The notes beneath the pieces were generated by a model. That model made no database searches. It had not been told where the DNA came from and saw nothing but the letters and a program-made list of their open reading frames with translations. Shown in pieces: positions 42,397 through 51,215 of a DNA stretch of 64,000 bases (within the stretch, counting starts at the first letter, position 1; every line of letters begins with the position of its first letter). Made by a program: the position numbers and the translations under genes. Origin of the DNA: Pseudomonas viciae (lineage in GTDB: Bacteria; Pseudomonadota; Gammaproteobacteria; Pseudomonadales; Pseudomonadaceae); the NCBI RefSeq assembly GCF_004786035.1, contig NZ_CP035088.1:4004001-4068000 (forward strand), given 5' to 3'.

Positions 42397-43938
42397 TCAC
42401 AGCGCCATTTCAATCAGGCAAGGACCGCCGTCGGCCTTGGCGTTGGCCAGGGCGCGGTGCAGCTCACCATTGGTGTGCACAGTGCTGGCCGGCAAGCCAT
42501 AGCCCTTGGCCAGGGCTTTCCAATCAATGCGTGGACGGTCCAGTACGGTCAGGCTCAAGGCTTCGGGGCCCAGTTCGGTCATGCCAAAGCGGCGCAACTC
42601 GTTCTGCAAAATGGCGTAGCGATGGTTGGCCGCGATCAGGATCACCACCGGCAATTGTTCGCGGGCGATGCTCCACAAGGTCTGGATGGTGTACTGGGCA
42701 CTGCCGTCCGATTGCAGGCAGAACACCGCGTTGCCACGCTCGGCCATGGCGGCGCCAAAGCCCACCGGTATACCCTGGCCGATGGCCCCACCGGTGTTGG
42801 TCAAGACCCGATGCCGCGCGGCGTGGGCCGAGGCGGTGAAGAATGGATAGCCACATGTCCCGCCTTCCACCGAAACGATGCAGTCGTCCGGCAGCGATGC
42901 GGCCAGCACTTGCCCTACGGATTGGGGCGTCAACGTGGCATCGCCTGACGGCAGCTCAATACCGGTTGGCGTTGGCACATAAGCCGGCGCCTCAAGCGCA
43001 TCGGCAAGCGCAGTGAGCGCTCCGGCAACGTCGTCCCCCACTTCCGCCAGGCAGAGCAGGCGTTCACGTTCCGCCAGGCGAGAAGCGATGCCTTCATAGC
43101 CGAAATAACTGATCGGATCCGGCACGCCGGCACAAACCACCGCGTCGTATTGATCAAGGATCTCAATGGCCACTTCGGGGAAGTAAGGCAGGCGATCCAG
43201 GTCAGGCAGGCCACCCCCGCGATAGCTCAAGCGCGGAAAGGTTTCGGCGAACAGGCGCACACCCGGCAACTGGGCCAGGCGCCCTGCCGCTTCGAGCCCG
43301 GCCACGGACAAGCCTTGGTCGCCAACGATAAAAACCAGGCGCCGGCCATCACGCAGTGCCTGTGCGACCGCTTCGATCCGGTCACCGGCAAAACGCCGAA
43401 CCGGAGCCTGCAACGCGGTGAAGGCGCGCTCACTCTGTACTTCATGGGCTTGCAGGTCCATTGGCAGGATCAGGCTGGAAATCTGCCCCTTGGCTTGCCA
43501 GGCCGCGCGCACCGCTTCCTGGAAATCTTCCCCTACGCCTGAGGCGGTACGCGATGTGCGCACCCAGCCGGAAACACTCCCGGCCAGCGCCTGGATATCA
43601 CTGGCCAGCGGCGGATCGTAATTGACGTGCCATGACGCGTGATCGCCGATGACGTTGACAATCGGGGTGTTGGCGCGCCGCGCGTTGTGCAGGTTGGCAA
43701 TGCCATTGGCAAAGCCTGGCCCCAAGTGAGTCAGGGTCATCGCCGGCTTACCGGCAATCCGGCCATAGCCGTCCGCAGCACCGGTGCATACCCCCTCGAA
43801 CAAGGACAACACTGGCTTGAGAGCTGGCGCACTGGCCATGGCTGCCACCAGGGGAATTTCAGTCGTTCCGGGATTGGCGAAGCAGTATTCGATACCGCTT
43901 GCCACCGCCGCCTTCACTATCAGTTGCGCACCATTCAT
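42397..43938 (-). CDS. Thiamine diphosphate-dependent enzyme (benzoylformate decarboxylase-like)
   Basis: This 513-residue protein of the acetolactate synthase/decarboxylase superfamily has the cofactor-activating Glu48 in LFEGVCTGAADGYGR. The thiamine-binding segment is QSDGSAQYTIQ, ending in ANHRYAILQ. It lacks obvious FAD-binding acetolactate features, and the length and single-subunit context favour a decarboxylase or carboligase of a 2-oxo acid. It is the first gene of the nine-gene operon, divergent from the IclR regulator, with a palindrome in between. The initial T of the family's GDGS motif region differs (SDGS), which may affect substrate range only. Confidence 0.87.
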   Translation of the reverse strand: MNGAQLIVKAAVASGIEYCFANPGTTEIPLVAAMASAPALKPVLSLFEGVCTGAADGYGRIAGKPAMTLTHLGPGFANGIANLHNARRANTPIVNVIGDHASWHVNYDPPLASDIQALAGSVSGWVRTSRTASGVGEDFQEAVRAAWQAKGQISSLILPMDLQAHEVQSERAFTALQAPVRRFAGDRIEAVAQALRDGRRLVFIVGDQGLSVAGLEAAGRLAQLPGVRLFAETFPRLSYRGGGLPDLDRLPYFPEVAIEILDQYDAVVCAGVPDPISYFGYEGIASRLAERERLLCLAEVGDDVAGALTALADALEAPAYVPTPTGIELPSGDATLTPQSVGQVLAASLPDDCIVSVEGGTCGYPFFTASAHAARHRVLTNTGGAIGQGIPVGFGAAMAERGNAVFCLQSDGSAQYTIQTLWSIAREQLPVVILIAANHRYAILQNELRRFGMTELGPEALSLTVLDRPRIDWKALAKGYGLPASTVHTNGELHRALANAKADGGPCLIEMAL

Positions 43939-44015
43939 TTCCAGCCCTCTTGATCGAGCGTTTGCAGTGGCTGAGATTTATCACACAGAAGAATCGACAA
44001 AACAAGCTATTTTCT

Positions 44016-44046
44016 TGCATTAAAATCATATCTTGAGATTAATGCA
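44016..44046. promoter_or_regulatory. Palindrome between IclR gene and the catabolic operon
   Basis: TGCATTAA (44016-44023) and TTAATGCA (44039-44046) are perfect inverted arms; the 15 bases between them are partly symmetrical. The AT-rich site is 78 bases upstream of the TPP enzyme start and 166 bases from the IclR start. It is a good operator candidate in the 273-base divergent region. Confidence 0.5.
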
Positions 44047-44211
44047 TTTTTTAAGCGAGCAATTCGCTGCAATTCAGCTTGTATTTCTCAGGCGTTGGGT
44101 TACCGTGACAACGCGCTCCTGAGCGAGCCGGCGGGCTTTTCTTCACCGCCGCGGCTACCTATAGTGCTCACCCAACGACCACCAACGCGCCATTCCCCCT
44201 CTAGGAGCGAA

Positions 44212-44946
44212 ATGAGCAGTCTGAGCAAAATGCTGAGTGTGCTGGACCTCTTCGGCCCGGCCACGCTGAAGATCGACCCCGAGACCATCGCCGAGCGCAT
44301 GGGCCTGTCACGGGCGACCGTGTACCGCTATGTCAAGGACTTGTGTGATGCCGGCCTGCTGGTGCGGGTGGATGCCGGCAGCTATGGCCTGGGGCCGCGC
44401 ATCATCGAACTCGACTGGATGATGCGCCAGTACGACCCGATCCTCGTGGCGGGCCGCGAGTTGATGCACGAGCTGTCCGAAGCCACTGGCCTGGCAGTGT
44501 TCGCCAGCGTTTTCTATGACGGGCACATCATCAACACCTACATCGCCGAACCGAATGACACCTACCAGTTCGCATTCGGGCGCGGCCAGCCGCTGCCGTT
44601 TTTTCGCGGTGCACAATCCAAGGTACTGATCGCCTTTCAAAAGGGACGGCGCCTGCAACGCTTGTTCGAAGAGCACATGGCCAATGACCCGGACAATGCC
44701 TATGACTGGGCAAGCTTTTCCAAGGCAGCGAAAAAGATCCGCAAGGATGGTTATTGCCTGACGCACGACGAACTCAACCTGGGGCTCACGGGTATTGCGG
44801 CGCCGATCGTCAACCCAGAGCTCGACGAAGTGGTGGGCAGCCTTTCGGCCGTCGGCAGTACCCACAACTTCAAGCTGCTGCGCCAGGAAACCGTGATTGA
44901 AATGGTGATGGACACCACCCGCCGCATCGCCGAACGAATGCACTGA
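44212..44946 (+). CDS. IclR-family transcriptional regulator
   Basis: This 244-residue regulator has the N-terminal winged helix-turn-helix (AERMGLSRATVYRYVKDLCD) and the C-terminal IclR effector domain (about residues 70-244). ATG 44212 has AGGAG about five bases upstream; the frame open from 44095 lacks such a signal. It is divergent from the nine-gene catabolic operon and most likely controls it, activating or derepressing on binding the substrate or a ring-cleavage intermediate. It ends 24 bases before the second REP doublet, which may serve as its terminator. Confidence 0.92.
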   Translation: MSSLSKMLSVLDLFGPATLKIDPETIAERMGLSRATVYRYVKDLCDAGLLVRVDAGSYGLGPRIIELDWMMRQYDPILVAGRELMHELSEATGLAVFASVFYDGHIINTYIAEPNDTYQFAFGRGQPLPFFRGAQSKVLIAFQKGRRLQRLFEEHMANDPDNAYDWASFSKAAKKIRKDGYCLTHDELNLGLTGIAAPIVNPELDEVVGSLSAVGSTHNFKLLRQETVIEMVMDTTRRIAERMH

Positions 44947-44969
44947 ACCCGTGTGGGCCGGGCTGGCGC

Positions 44970-45068
44970 TGTAGGAGCTGTCGAGCGAAGCGAGGCTGCG
45001 ATCTTTCTCCCGGACACTTGAATCTCAAGCGAAAGATCAAAAGATCGCAGACTTCGGCAGCTCCTACA
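44970..45068. repeat. REP doublet (REPIN), copy 2
   Basis: This copy begins TGTAGGAGCTGTCGAGCG and ends CAGCTCCTACA, with the same spacer and inner dyad as the copy at 34576-34671. The two differ at few positions and have the same orientation. They bracket the catabolic operon and its IclR gene. Confidence 0.85.
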
Positions 45069-45110
45069 GTGCGCCCCAGCGCTACGGGTTTAGCCAATCA
45101 GCTCCCCGCC

Positions 45111-46436
45111 TCAGAACGGCACGGCCACCGTCACCTGGCTGTACACGTTGGTACCATTGCCCGCCACTTGATTGCCCCCCGTCGTGGCGTCCCGATCCGG
45201 CTTGTAGAGACCTATCAACGGCGTGACGATCAAATGCTGATTGACGGCCCACTCGGCATATAGATCCAGCTCCTGCGCGTCCAGATTGAGGGCGTTGCTT
45301 TTGCGCACGGTATTGAAATCAAAGTACAACACGCCGAGGGTCAGGTTTTCCAACGGCATGGCCTTCAGGCCGACATGGTGGATACCCGTGTTGGTGTTGA
45401 ATGGCCCAGCGTAGTTACCCGCGACTTCGCCCTGGAACCAGGTGCCATAGCCGGTACTTTGACCGGTAAACAGCGAATCCCACTTCTGCGAATAGCGGGT
45501 ATAGCGATAGGTCAGCTTCGGCGCCCAGGCGACGTTTGCAAAGGTGTATCCGGCCTCGGCGTACCAGGCTTTCTCGGGACCGGCGTCCTTGTCTTGCCAG
45601 GCGTACTCAAATGCCAGGCTGGCATTCTCGATCCCCGCATCGCCTTCCCCGCGAATGCTGTAGACGTCCATGCCCTTGCGCTGTTTCTGGAAATCGCTGG
45701 CCCACCGGTCATTCACGTCGATGCCATGCACCCACGTCAGCCCCAACGTACCGGCCTTGGCGGTGTAATCCAGCGTCCCGGCGGCGAGTTCGGTTTCGGC
45801 CTGGGCGCGGTTGTCGGACTTGAGCCACACCGCACTGCCATGCAGCCCATCCTGCCCACCCAGGCGCAACACGGCGGTTTGATCGAAGGCGTGCCGGGCC
45901 GCAAGGTAATAGGCGCCCCCACGATTCAAGCGACCATCGGCCGGCCCTTTGCCCAGGTTCGGCCCGTCATCGTTGATCAAGAATCCCCGGCCCAGCTTGA
46001 CCACCTGGCGGCCACCGGAGATGTCGACACCGTCCTGCCCCAGCACAGGGAACAGATCGGCGGAGCGCCAACCCAGGTAAGCGTCTTCGATCTTGGTGGT
46101 GCGCTCGGACCCAAGGGAATTACCGGCCGGATCGCCATCGCCCCAAGTGGCGGAACTGATCAGGTTGAACGCACCATAGGCAGTGCCACGGCCGACCAGG
46201 CCCTGGTCGCCGCTGACGCCATACTTGATGAAACCTTCGCGCCAGGTTGAACCGCCGGGCGTGCCGTCGTAGTTCTTGCGGCTGTTGAAATGGCCGAACA
46301 CCGCCAGCATGTCGGCGTTGAGGTGAGTGTCTTCGTCGGCATACAACTCATAGGCCTGAACCTGACTCGTGGCACAAAGCGCCAGCGTACAGGCAAGACC
46401 TCTGCCGAAAAAACCCATACGCGATAGAGACCGCAT
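45111..46436 (-). CDS. Outer-membrane porin
   Basis: This 441-residue protein has a signal peptide (about residues 1-28, ending SQVQA) and the alternating, aromatic-rich strands of a beta-barrel, ending in phenylalanine (SQVTVAVPF) as required for barrel assembly. There is no OmpA-type domain or plug. It differs from classic OprD in sequence, so I do not give a subfamily. GGAG precedes the start by eight bases. As the last gene of the permease-aldehyde dehydrogenase-transaminase set, it probably admits the amine or amino-acid substrate of that pathway. Confidence 0.87.
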   Translation of the reverse strand: MRSLSRMGFFGRGLACTLALCATSQVQAYELYADEDTHLNADMLAVFGHFNSRKNYDGTPGGSTWREGFIKYGVSGDQGLVGRGTAYGAFNLISSATWGDGDPAGNSLGSERTTKIEDAYLGWRSADLFPVLGQDGVDISGGRQVVKLGRGFLINDDGPNLGKGPADGRLNRGGAYYLAARHAFDQTAVLRLGGQDGLHGSAVWLKSDNRAQAETELAAGTLDYTAKAGTLGLTWVHGIDVNDRWASDFQKQRKGMDVYSIRGEGDAGIENASLAFEYAWQDKDAGPEKAWYAEAGYTFANVAWAPKLTYRYTRYSQKWDSLFTGQSTGYGTWFQGEVAGNYAGPFNTNTGIHHVGLKAMPLENLTLGVLYFDFNTVRKSNALNLDAQELDLYAEWAVNQHLIVTPLIGLYKPDRDATTGGNQVAGNGTNVYSQVTVAVPF

Positions 46437-46485
46437 GGCTGGAGCTCCTTGTGGCGCACCTTTGAAGGCCGTCTTTATATTCAGG

Positions 46486-46511
46486 AGCCGGCGCAGGACA
46501 CTGCGCCGGCT
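46486..46511. terminator. Strong hairpin between transaminase and porin genes
   Basis: AGCCGGCGCA and TGCGCCGGCT form a perfect 10-base-pair stem with a six-base loop. No T-run follows, so it may reduce transcription into the porin gene or stabilise the upstream mRNA rather than terminate fully. Confidence 0.5.
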
Positions 46512-46525
46512 AACAGGTTAACAGG

Positions 46526-47875
46526 CTAGCGGCAATCGGCGAGCGCGCTGTCCAACGCGCCGACCATCAGGGCAGCCTCGTCGCTGGTGAGGGTCAGCGG
46601 TGGCGACATCACGATTTTGTTACCTATCGGGCGCACCAGTACGCCGGCCCGACGCGCTTGCTCGGCGATGCGCGAGGCCAGGCCGTTGGCCGGGTCAAGC
46701 GGCTCGCGCGTGACCTTGTCCGCCACCAGGTCCACGGCGATCATCAAGCCCTTGCCGCGCACCTCGCCCACCACCGCATAACGTTCGGTCAGCGGTTGCA
46801 GTTGCTCCAGCAACTGGGCTCCGACTGTCCCCGCGTTACCCGGCAGATCCTCGGCCTCGACAATGTCCAGCACCGCCAGGGCCGCCGCACAAGCGGTCGG
46901 ATGCCCGCTGTAGGTGTAGCCGTGCATGATCACACTGCTGAAGCCCGGGCCATTCTCGATCGCATCGACGATGCGCTGGTTGAAGACGGTGGCACCCATG
47001 GGGATGTAACCGGCGGTAATGCCCTTGGCCAGGCACAGCACGTCCGGCGCGACACCCCAACCACGACTGCCCAGCATGCAACCCGTGCGACCGAAACCCG
47101 TCACGACTTCATCAGCGATCAACAAAATGCCATGGCGATCACAGACTTCGCGTAGCTTCTTCCAGTAATACTTCGGCGGCACAATCACCCCACCGGCGCC
47201 CTGCACCGGCTCGGCGATCAGCGCAGCGATGGTCTGGGCACCCAGCAGTGCGATCTGCTCTTCCAACTGGCGAATGCAGTGGGCGGTCAGCTCTTCCGGA
47301 TCCCGGCAATCCCAGGGATTGCGGTACAACCAGGGCGTATCAAGCAAATGACAGCCCGCCAACAGCGGCCCGTGGTTGTAGTGGTAGACACCGTTGCCCC
47401 CCACGGAGGTACCGCCCATGTGTACGCCGTGGTAACCGTTGCGTAGCGACAAAAAGCGGATTCGCCCCGGCTCACCACTGGCAACCCAGTACTGGCGCGC
47501 CATTTTCAGCGCGGTCTCCACCGCATCGGAACCGCCGGAACTGAACAGCACCCGCGTCATGTTCTCTTGGGCAAACATTGAGGTCAGGCGCTCAGCCAGG
47601 TCGAACACCCGGGGATGGGCGATGCCGTCGAATGTCTGGTAATAGGCCAGTTCATCCAGCTGCGCGGCGATAGCCGCCTTCACCGAAGCGCGGTTGTGGC
47701 CCACGTTGACGTTCCACAAACCGCCAACGCCATCGAGCATGCGATGGCCCTCGATATCGGTGATGTAGTTACCGTCACCCCGAGCGATGACCAACGTCTT
47801 GGCGCGCTGCGCTGGCGCCGAAGAGCTCATCGGGTGCCAGAACTTTTTCTGCGCTGTCTTGTATTGCTCATACAT
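46526..47875 (-). CDS. Class III (omega) aminotransferase
   Basis: This 449-residue fold-type I PLP enzyme transfers amino groups from omega-amino acids or amines to pyruvate or 2-oxoglutarate. The PLP lysine is in LCLAKGITAGYIPMG, with the cofactor aspartate in LIADEVVTGFGRTG. LFSSGGSDAVETAL forms the phosphate cup. The profile fits beta-alanine:pyruvate or putrescine/cadaverine-type transaminases (SpuC-like). Twelve bases separate it from the aldehyde dehydrogenase gene, so the pair probably converts an amine to an acid via an aldehyde. Confidence 0.92.
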   Translation of the reverse strand: MYEQYKTAQKKFWHPMSSSAPAQRAKTLVIARGDGNYITDIEGHRMLDGVGGLWNVNVGHNRASVKAAIAAQLDELAYYQTFDGIAHPRVFDLAERLTSMFAQENMTRVLFSSGGSDAVETALKMARQYWVASGEPGRIRFLSLRNGYHGVHMGGTSVGGNGVYHYNHGPLLAGCHLLDTPWLYRNPWDCRDPEELTAHCIRQLEEQIALLGAQTIAALIAEPVQGAGGVIVPPKYYWKKLREVCDRHGILLIADEVVTGFGRTGCMLGSRGWGVAPDVLCLAKGITAGYIPMGATVFNQRIVDAIENGPGFSSVIMHGYTYSGHPTACAAALAVLDIVEAEDLPGNAGTVGAQLLEQLQPLTERYAVVGEVRGKGLMIAVDLVADKVTREPLDPANGLASRIAEQARRAGVLVRPIGNKIVMSPPLTLTSDEAALMVGALDSALADCR

Positions 47876-47886
47876 GGTTCAAGTCC

Positions 47887-49308
47887 TCACTCAGTTTCAC
47901 GCTTGCGTACAAACAGCAGTTGCTGGCCAGTAAATTCCAGCAACCCTTCAAGGCCGAACTCCACACCGAACCCGGACATCTTGCTGCCGCCAAAGGGTGT
48001 ATTCGGCTGGATTTGTGCGTGACAGTTGACCCAGGCCACGCCGCTTTCAAGGCGACCGGCCAAGGCCTGTGCCTGCTCGACATCAGCGCCCCAGACCGAC
48101 CCACCCAACCCCATGTCGCCGGCATTGGCGCGGCGCAGGACATCCTCGACATTCTGATAAGCAATCAGCGGCAACACCGGGCCGAACTGCTCCTCATCCA
48201 CCAGGCGCTGCCCGTCCGTCACATCGGCGACCAGGGTCGGCGGATAGAAAAATCCCGGTCGGTCCAGACGTGCACCCCCGCACAAAACGCGAGCCCCCTG
48301 GGCGCGCGCGTCAGCCACCAGCGCCTCCACCAGCTCCAACTGCTCCAGGTTCTGCACCGGACCGAAAGTGACCTCGGGCTCCAAACCGTCGCCCACGACC
48401 TGACGCGCGGCAATGCGCATCAGGGCTTGGGCAAAGGCTTCATATTGGGATTGGTGAATGTACAACCGCTTGAGGGCGGCGCAGGTCTGCCCCATGTTCA
48501 GGAAGGCCGCTTGGAAAATGTCTTCGACCACCGCCTCGACCGGCGTGCCAGGCAGCACGATGGCGGCATCATTGCCGCCCAGCTCCAGCGTCAAGCGCTT
48601 GAGATTGCCAGCGGCGCCGCGCATCACGCTTTGGCCCGTGGCGGTCGAGCCAGTGAAGACAATCTTCTGGATACCGGCGTGCGCGGTGATCGCACTGCCG
48701 AAACCTTGCTCACCGGTCACGACATTGATCACGCCCCGTGGAACATGGCGGGCGATGATCTCCACCAGGCGCAGCGTGCTCAAGGGGGTCAGGCTCGACG
48801 GTTTGCTGATCACACAGTTACCGGCACGCAGCGCCGGCATGATGTGCCAGACAGCGATCATGAAAGGCCAATTCCAGGGGGTTATAGAGGCCACGACCCC
48901 CAGTGGCTTGCGGTGCAACTCGATGCGCTGGGTCGGGGTATCTTCCACCAGTTCCACTGGAATCTGCTGCTCGGCGGCATAGCGCGTCCAAGCCGCCGCG
49001 CCCATGACCTCGGAGACGGCGAGCGCCAATGGTTTGCCTTGTTCCAGGACGATGAGCCGGGCCAATGCCTGGGCTTGCTGCTCGATATCCGCGGCGATGC
49101 TCAGCAGGCGCTCGCGACGATCCTCGTGAGTGCTGTGGCGCCACTCGCCGAAGGCTGCCTGCGCCGCTGCGACCGCGAGGTCCAACTGAGCCAGGGAACC
49201 GGCGGGGCATTGGGCGAATACGCTACCGGTCGCCGGGTTGAGTACATCAAAGTGGCCGTTTTCACCCCTGACCTGAACCCCATTGATGAGCATGTGATAA
49301 TCGTGCAT
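47887..49308 (-). CDS. Aldehyde dehydrogenase (semialdehyde type)
   Basis: This 473-residue protein has catalytic cysteine in MGQTCAALKRLY and glutamate in LTLELGGNDAA, with cofactor motif FTGSTATGQSV. It belongs to the general aldehyde or semialdehyde dehydrogenase group rather than the acylating type. It lies between a permease gene and a transaminase gene and is the natural next step after the transaminase, giving a carboxylic acid. Substrate candidates are the omega-aldehydes from polyamines or omega-amino acids. Confidence 0.92.
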   Translation of the reverse strand: MHDYHMLINGVQVRGENGHFDVLNPATGSVFAQCPAGSLAQLDLAVAAAQAAFGEWRHSTHEDRRERLLSIAADIEQQAQALARLIVLEQGKPLALAVSEVMGAAAWTRYAAEQQIPVELVEDTPTQRIELHRKPLGVVASITPWNWPFMIAVWHIMPALRAGNCVISKPSSLTPLSTLRLVEIIARHVPRGVINVVTGEQGFGSAITAHAGIQKIVFTGSTATGQSVMRGAAGNLKRLTLELGGNDAAIVLPGTPVEAVVEDIFQAAFLNMGQTCAALKRLYIHQSQYEAFAQALMRIAARQVVGDGLEPEVTFGPVQNLEQLELVEALVADARAQGARVLCGGARLDRPGFFYPPTLVADVTDGQRLVDEEQFGPVLPLIAYQNVEDVLRRANAGDMGLGGSVWGADVEQAQALAGRLESGVAWVNCHAQIQPNTPFGGSKMSGFGVEFGLEGLLEFTGQQLLFVRKRETE

Positions 49309-49395
49309 AAGAGCCTCCCTTTCGCGCGCTGACGGGCCGTCCCGAACAACGTGGATCGGTATTTTCGTGAGAGTTGAACAGTGCCGCGTGATGCC

Positions 49396-50844
49396 CTAGA
49401 GCTTGTGGCTGCCCAGGGCCATGAACCGCTCGGGCGAGACCTCGCGCAGCCGGGCTGCGAGGAATACGCCGCCGATCAGTGCCGCGGGAATGACGGCGCA
49501 GAGGGCATACGACAAGAGTTTGCTGGCGCCGGTCAGCACATCGAAATGCATCACCGCAAGCAGCAGGACCACTACCAACGCCAGGCAGGAGAAGCCCGGC
49601 AAGACCTGGCCGCGCAGGACGCCCACCTTGAGTTCCGGGTGACGCCGAAAGTAGACAAACACCGCTGCCGAGGTCATTGCCATGAGCAGAATCACGCACA
49701 GCGTGGCCAGGTTGGAGAACCAGGCGAACAGTTGCAGGATCGGATCGGCATCCAACGCAGCGAAAATCAATACCACCACGGCAGCGATCAGGCTTTGCAG
49801 CGCCGAGCCCATGTGCGGGCTCTGGTGGACACGATGGGTAGTACCCAATTGGCGCGGCAACAGACCGTCACGCCCGATGGCATAGAAGTAACGTGCGGCG
49901 GCATTGTGAAACGCCAACAGCCCGGCGTAGATACTGACCATGAACAGCACCCGGATGATCTGGGTCAGTTGCGGGCCGACAAAATGATCGGACATGCCAT
50001 AAATGAACGTGGTGGGATCCTGCAGGGCTTGCAGCATTGGAACGATCTTGTCCGCCCCCACGCCCACCACCATCGACCAGACCGACAAGGCGTAGAAACC
50101 GCCGATCAACAATACCGAGCTGTAGGTTGCAATCGGAATGGTACGGTGCGGATTCTTGGCTTCCTCACCATAAATGGTGGTGGCCTCAAAGCCGATAAAG
50201 GCGGCGAAACAGAACAGCAAGCCGATAGAAGGCGTCCCACTGAACACATGGCTGCGGTCGAAGGAATCGAGATTGATGCCACTGTCGCCACCGGTTCTGA
50301 GAATGGCGAAATCCAGTACCAGGATGGCCAGGTACTCGGCAATCACCATCACCGACAGCACCCGGGCAGACAGGTCGATCTTGCGATAACCGAGAATCGC
50401 CACGCTCGCCATCGCCAGGAGCGAATAGCACCACCATGGCAGTTCCACGCCGAAGACGCTGGCCATGGTGCCGCTAACGACACCGCCGAACATGCCGTAC
50501 AGGCCAACCTGGAGAATGTTGTAGGCAAACATCGCCAACACCCCCGCCGCACCACCGGCCAGGCCGCCGAGGCCACGGGAAGTGAACGCATAGAAACCGC
50601 CGGCGTTGGTCAGGTGCCGGGACATGGCGGTATAGCCCACCGAGAACGCCAGCAGCACCAGTAGCGCCAGGATCAGCAAGGCCGGTGTGCCAGCGCCATT
50701 GCCCAGCATGATGCCAATGGGAAAGCCCCCGGCGATGACGCTCAGCGGGCTCGCTGCCGAAATCACAAAGAAAATAATGAAGCCAACGCCCAGGGCGCCT
50801 CGCTTCAACTCCGTCGAGCTGCTGATCGGGAAAGACACACTCAT
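49396..50844 (-). CDS. APC-superfamily amino acid/amine permease
   Basis: This 482-residue inner-membrane protein has about 12 hydrophobic segments and the family features SAASPLSVIAGGFPIG near the N-terminus and FCFAAFIGFEATTIYGEEA in the sixth helix region. It resembles the amino acid/polyamine transporters that sit beside transaminase genes. ATG 50844 is used; a longer frame to 51159 starts in non-coding sequence. It is the first gene of the permease-aldehyde dehydrogenase-transaminase-porin run. Confidence 0.9.
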   Translation of the reverse strand: MSVSFPISSSTELKRGALGVGFIIFFVISAASPLSVIAGGFPIGIMLGNGAGTPALLILALLVLLAFSVGYTAMSRHLTNAGGFYAFTSRGLGGLAGGAAGVLAMFAYNILQVGLYGMFGGVVSGTMASVFGVELPWWCYSLLAMASVAILGYRKIDLSARVLSVMVIAEYLAILVLDFAILRTGGDSGINLDSFDRSHVFSGTPSIGLLFCFAAFIGFEATTIYGEEAKNPHRTIPIATYSSVLLIGGFYALSVWSMVVGVGADKIVPMLQALQDPTTFIYGMSDHFVGPQLTQIIRVLFMVSIYAGLLAFHNAAARYFYAIGRDGLLPRQLGTTHRVHQSPHMGSALQSLIAAVVVLIFAALDADPILQLFAWFSNLATLCVILLMAMTSAAVFVYFRRHPELKVGVLRGQVLPGFSCLALVVVLLLAVMHFDVLTGASKLLSYALCAVIPAALIGGVFLAARLREVSPERFMALGSHKL

Positions 50845-51215
50845 TTCTCTTGACCTTATTGTATGAGGCAGTCGCTGTAGGATCGGGCCGCGGCCAGCTT
50901 CACCGCTTTCCAGACGCTTATTGTTTTGGTTGCACGCTGGATTCGATCCTATGCCCTGGCCAAAACCCTTCGCTATCCCAAATCGGCAGCATCCCCGACG
51001 CCGCCCCAAAGTGGACCACCGCCATGTCAGGCCATACCGCCGTCGTTGCCGATTCGGGCTAACTGGCCGGCCCCTCCTCGCGCAAGATAGCCTTGCCCGC
51101 CCTTCCACCCCGGTGCCGGTCGCAGAACAATAAAAATCAAGTGGCTCGCGCCTTGCCAACGCCTGAACAGGTCTTGGCCCGCGCGGCCTGAAGCCCCAGG
51201 CGCAGGAACCTCGAC
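50845..51215. other. 371-base divergent gap, no gene recognised
   Basis: The region between the permease and the chemoreceptor starts shows no convincing gene. TACAAT on the minus strand (near 50855) could be a -10 box for the permease. Separated arms TAGGATCG (50878) and CGATCCTA (50944) are complementary but 58 bases apart. Nothing else stands out. Confidence 0.5.

Noticed and set aside
50878..50951. Inverted arms TAGGATCG/CGATCCTA in the chemoreceptor gap
   Set aside because: Eight-base arms 58 bases apart are within what chance allows; no hairpin or known site results.
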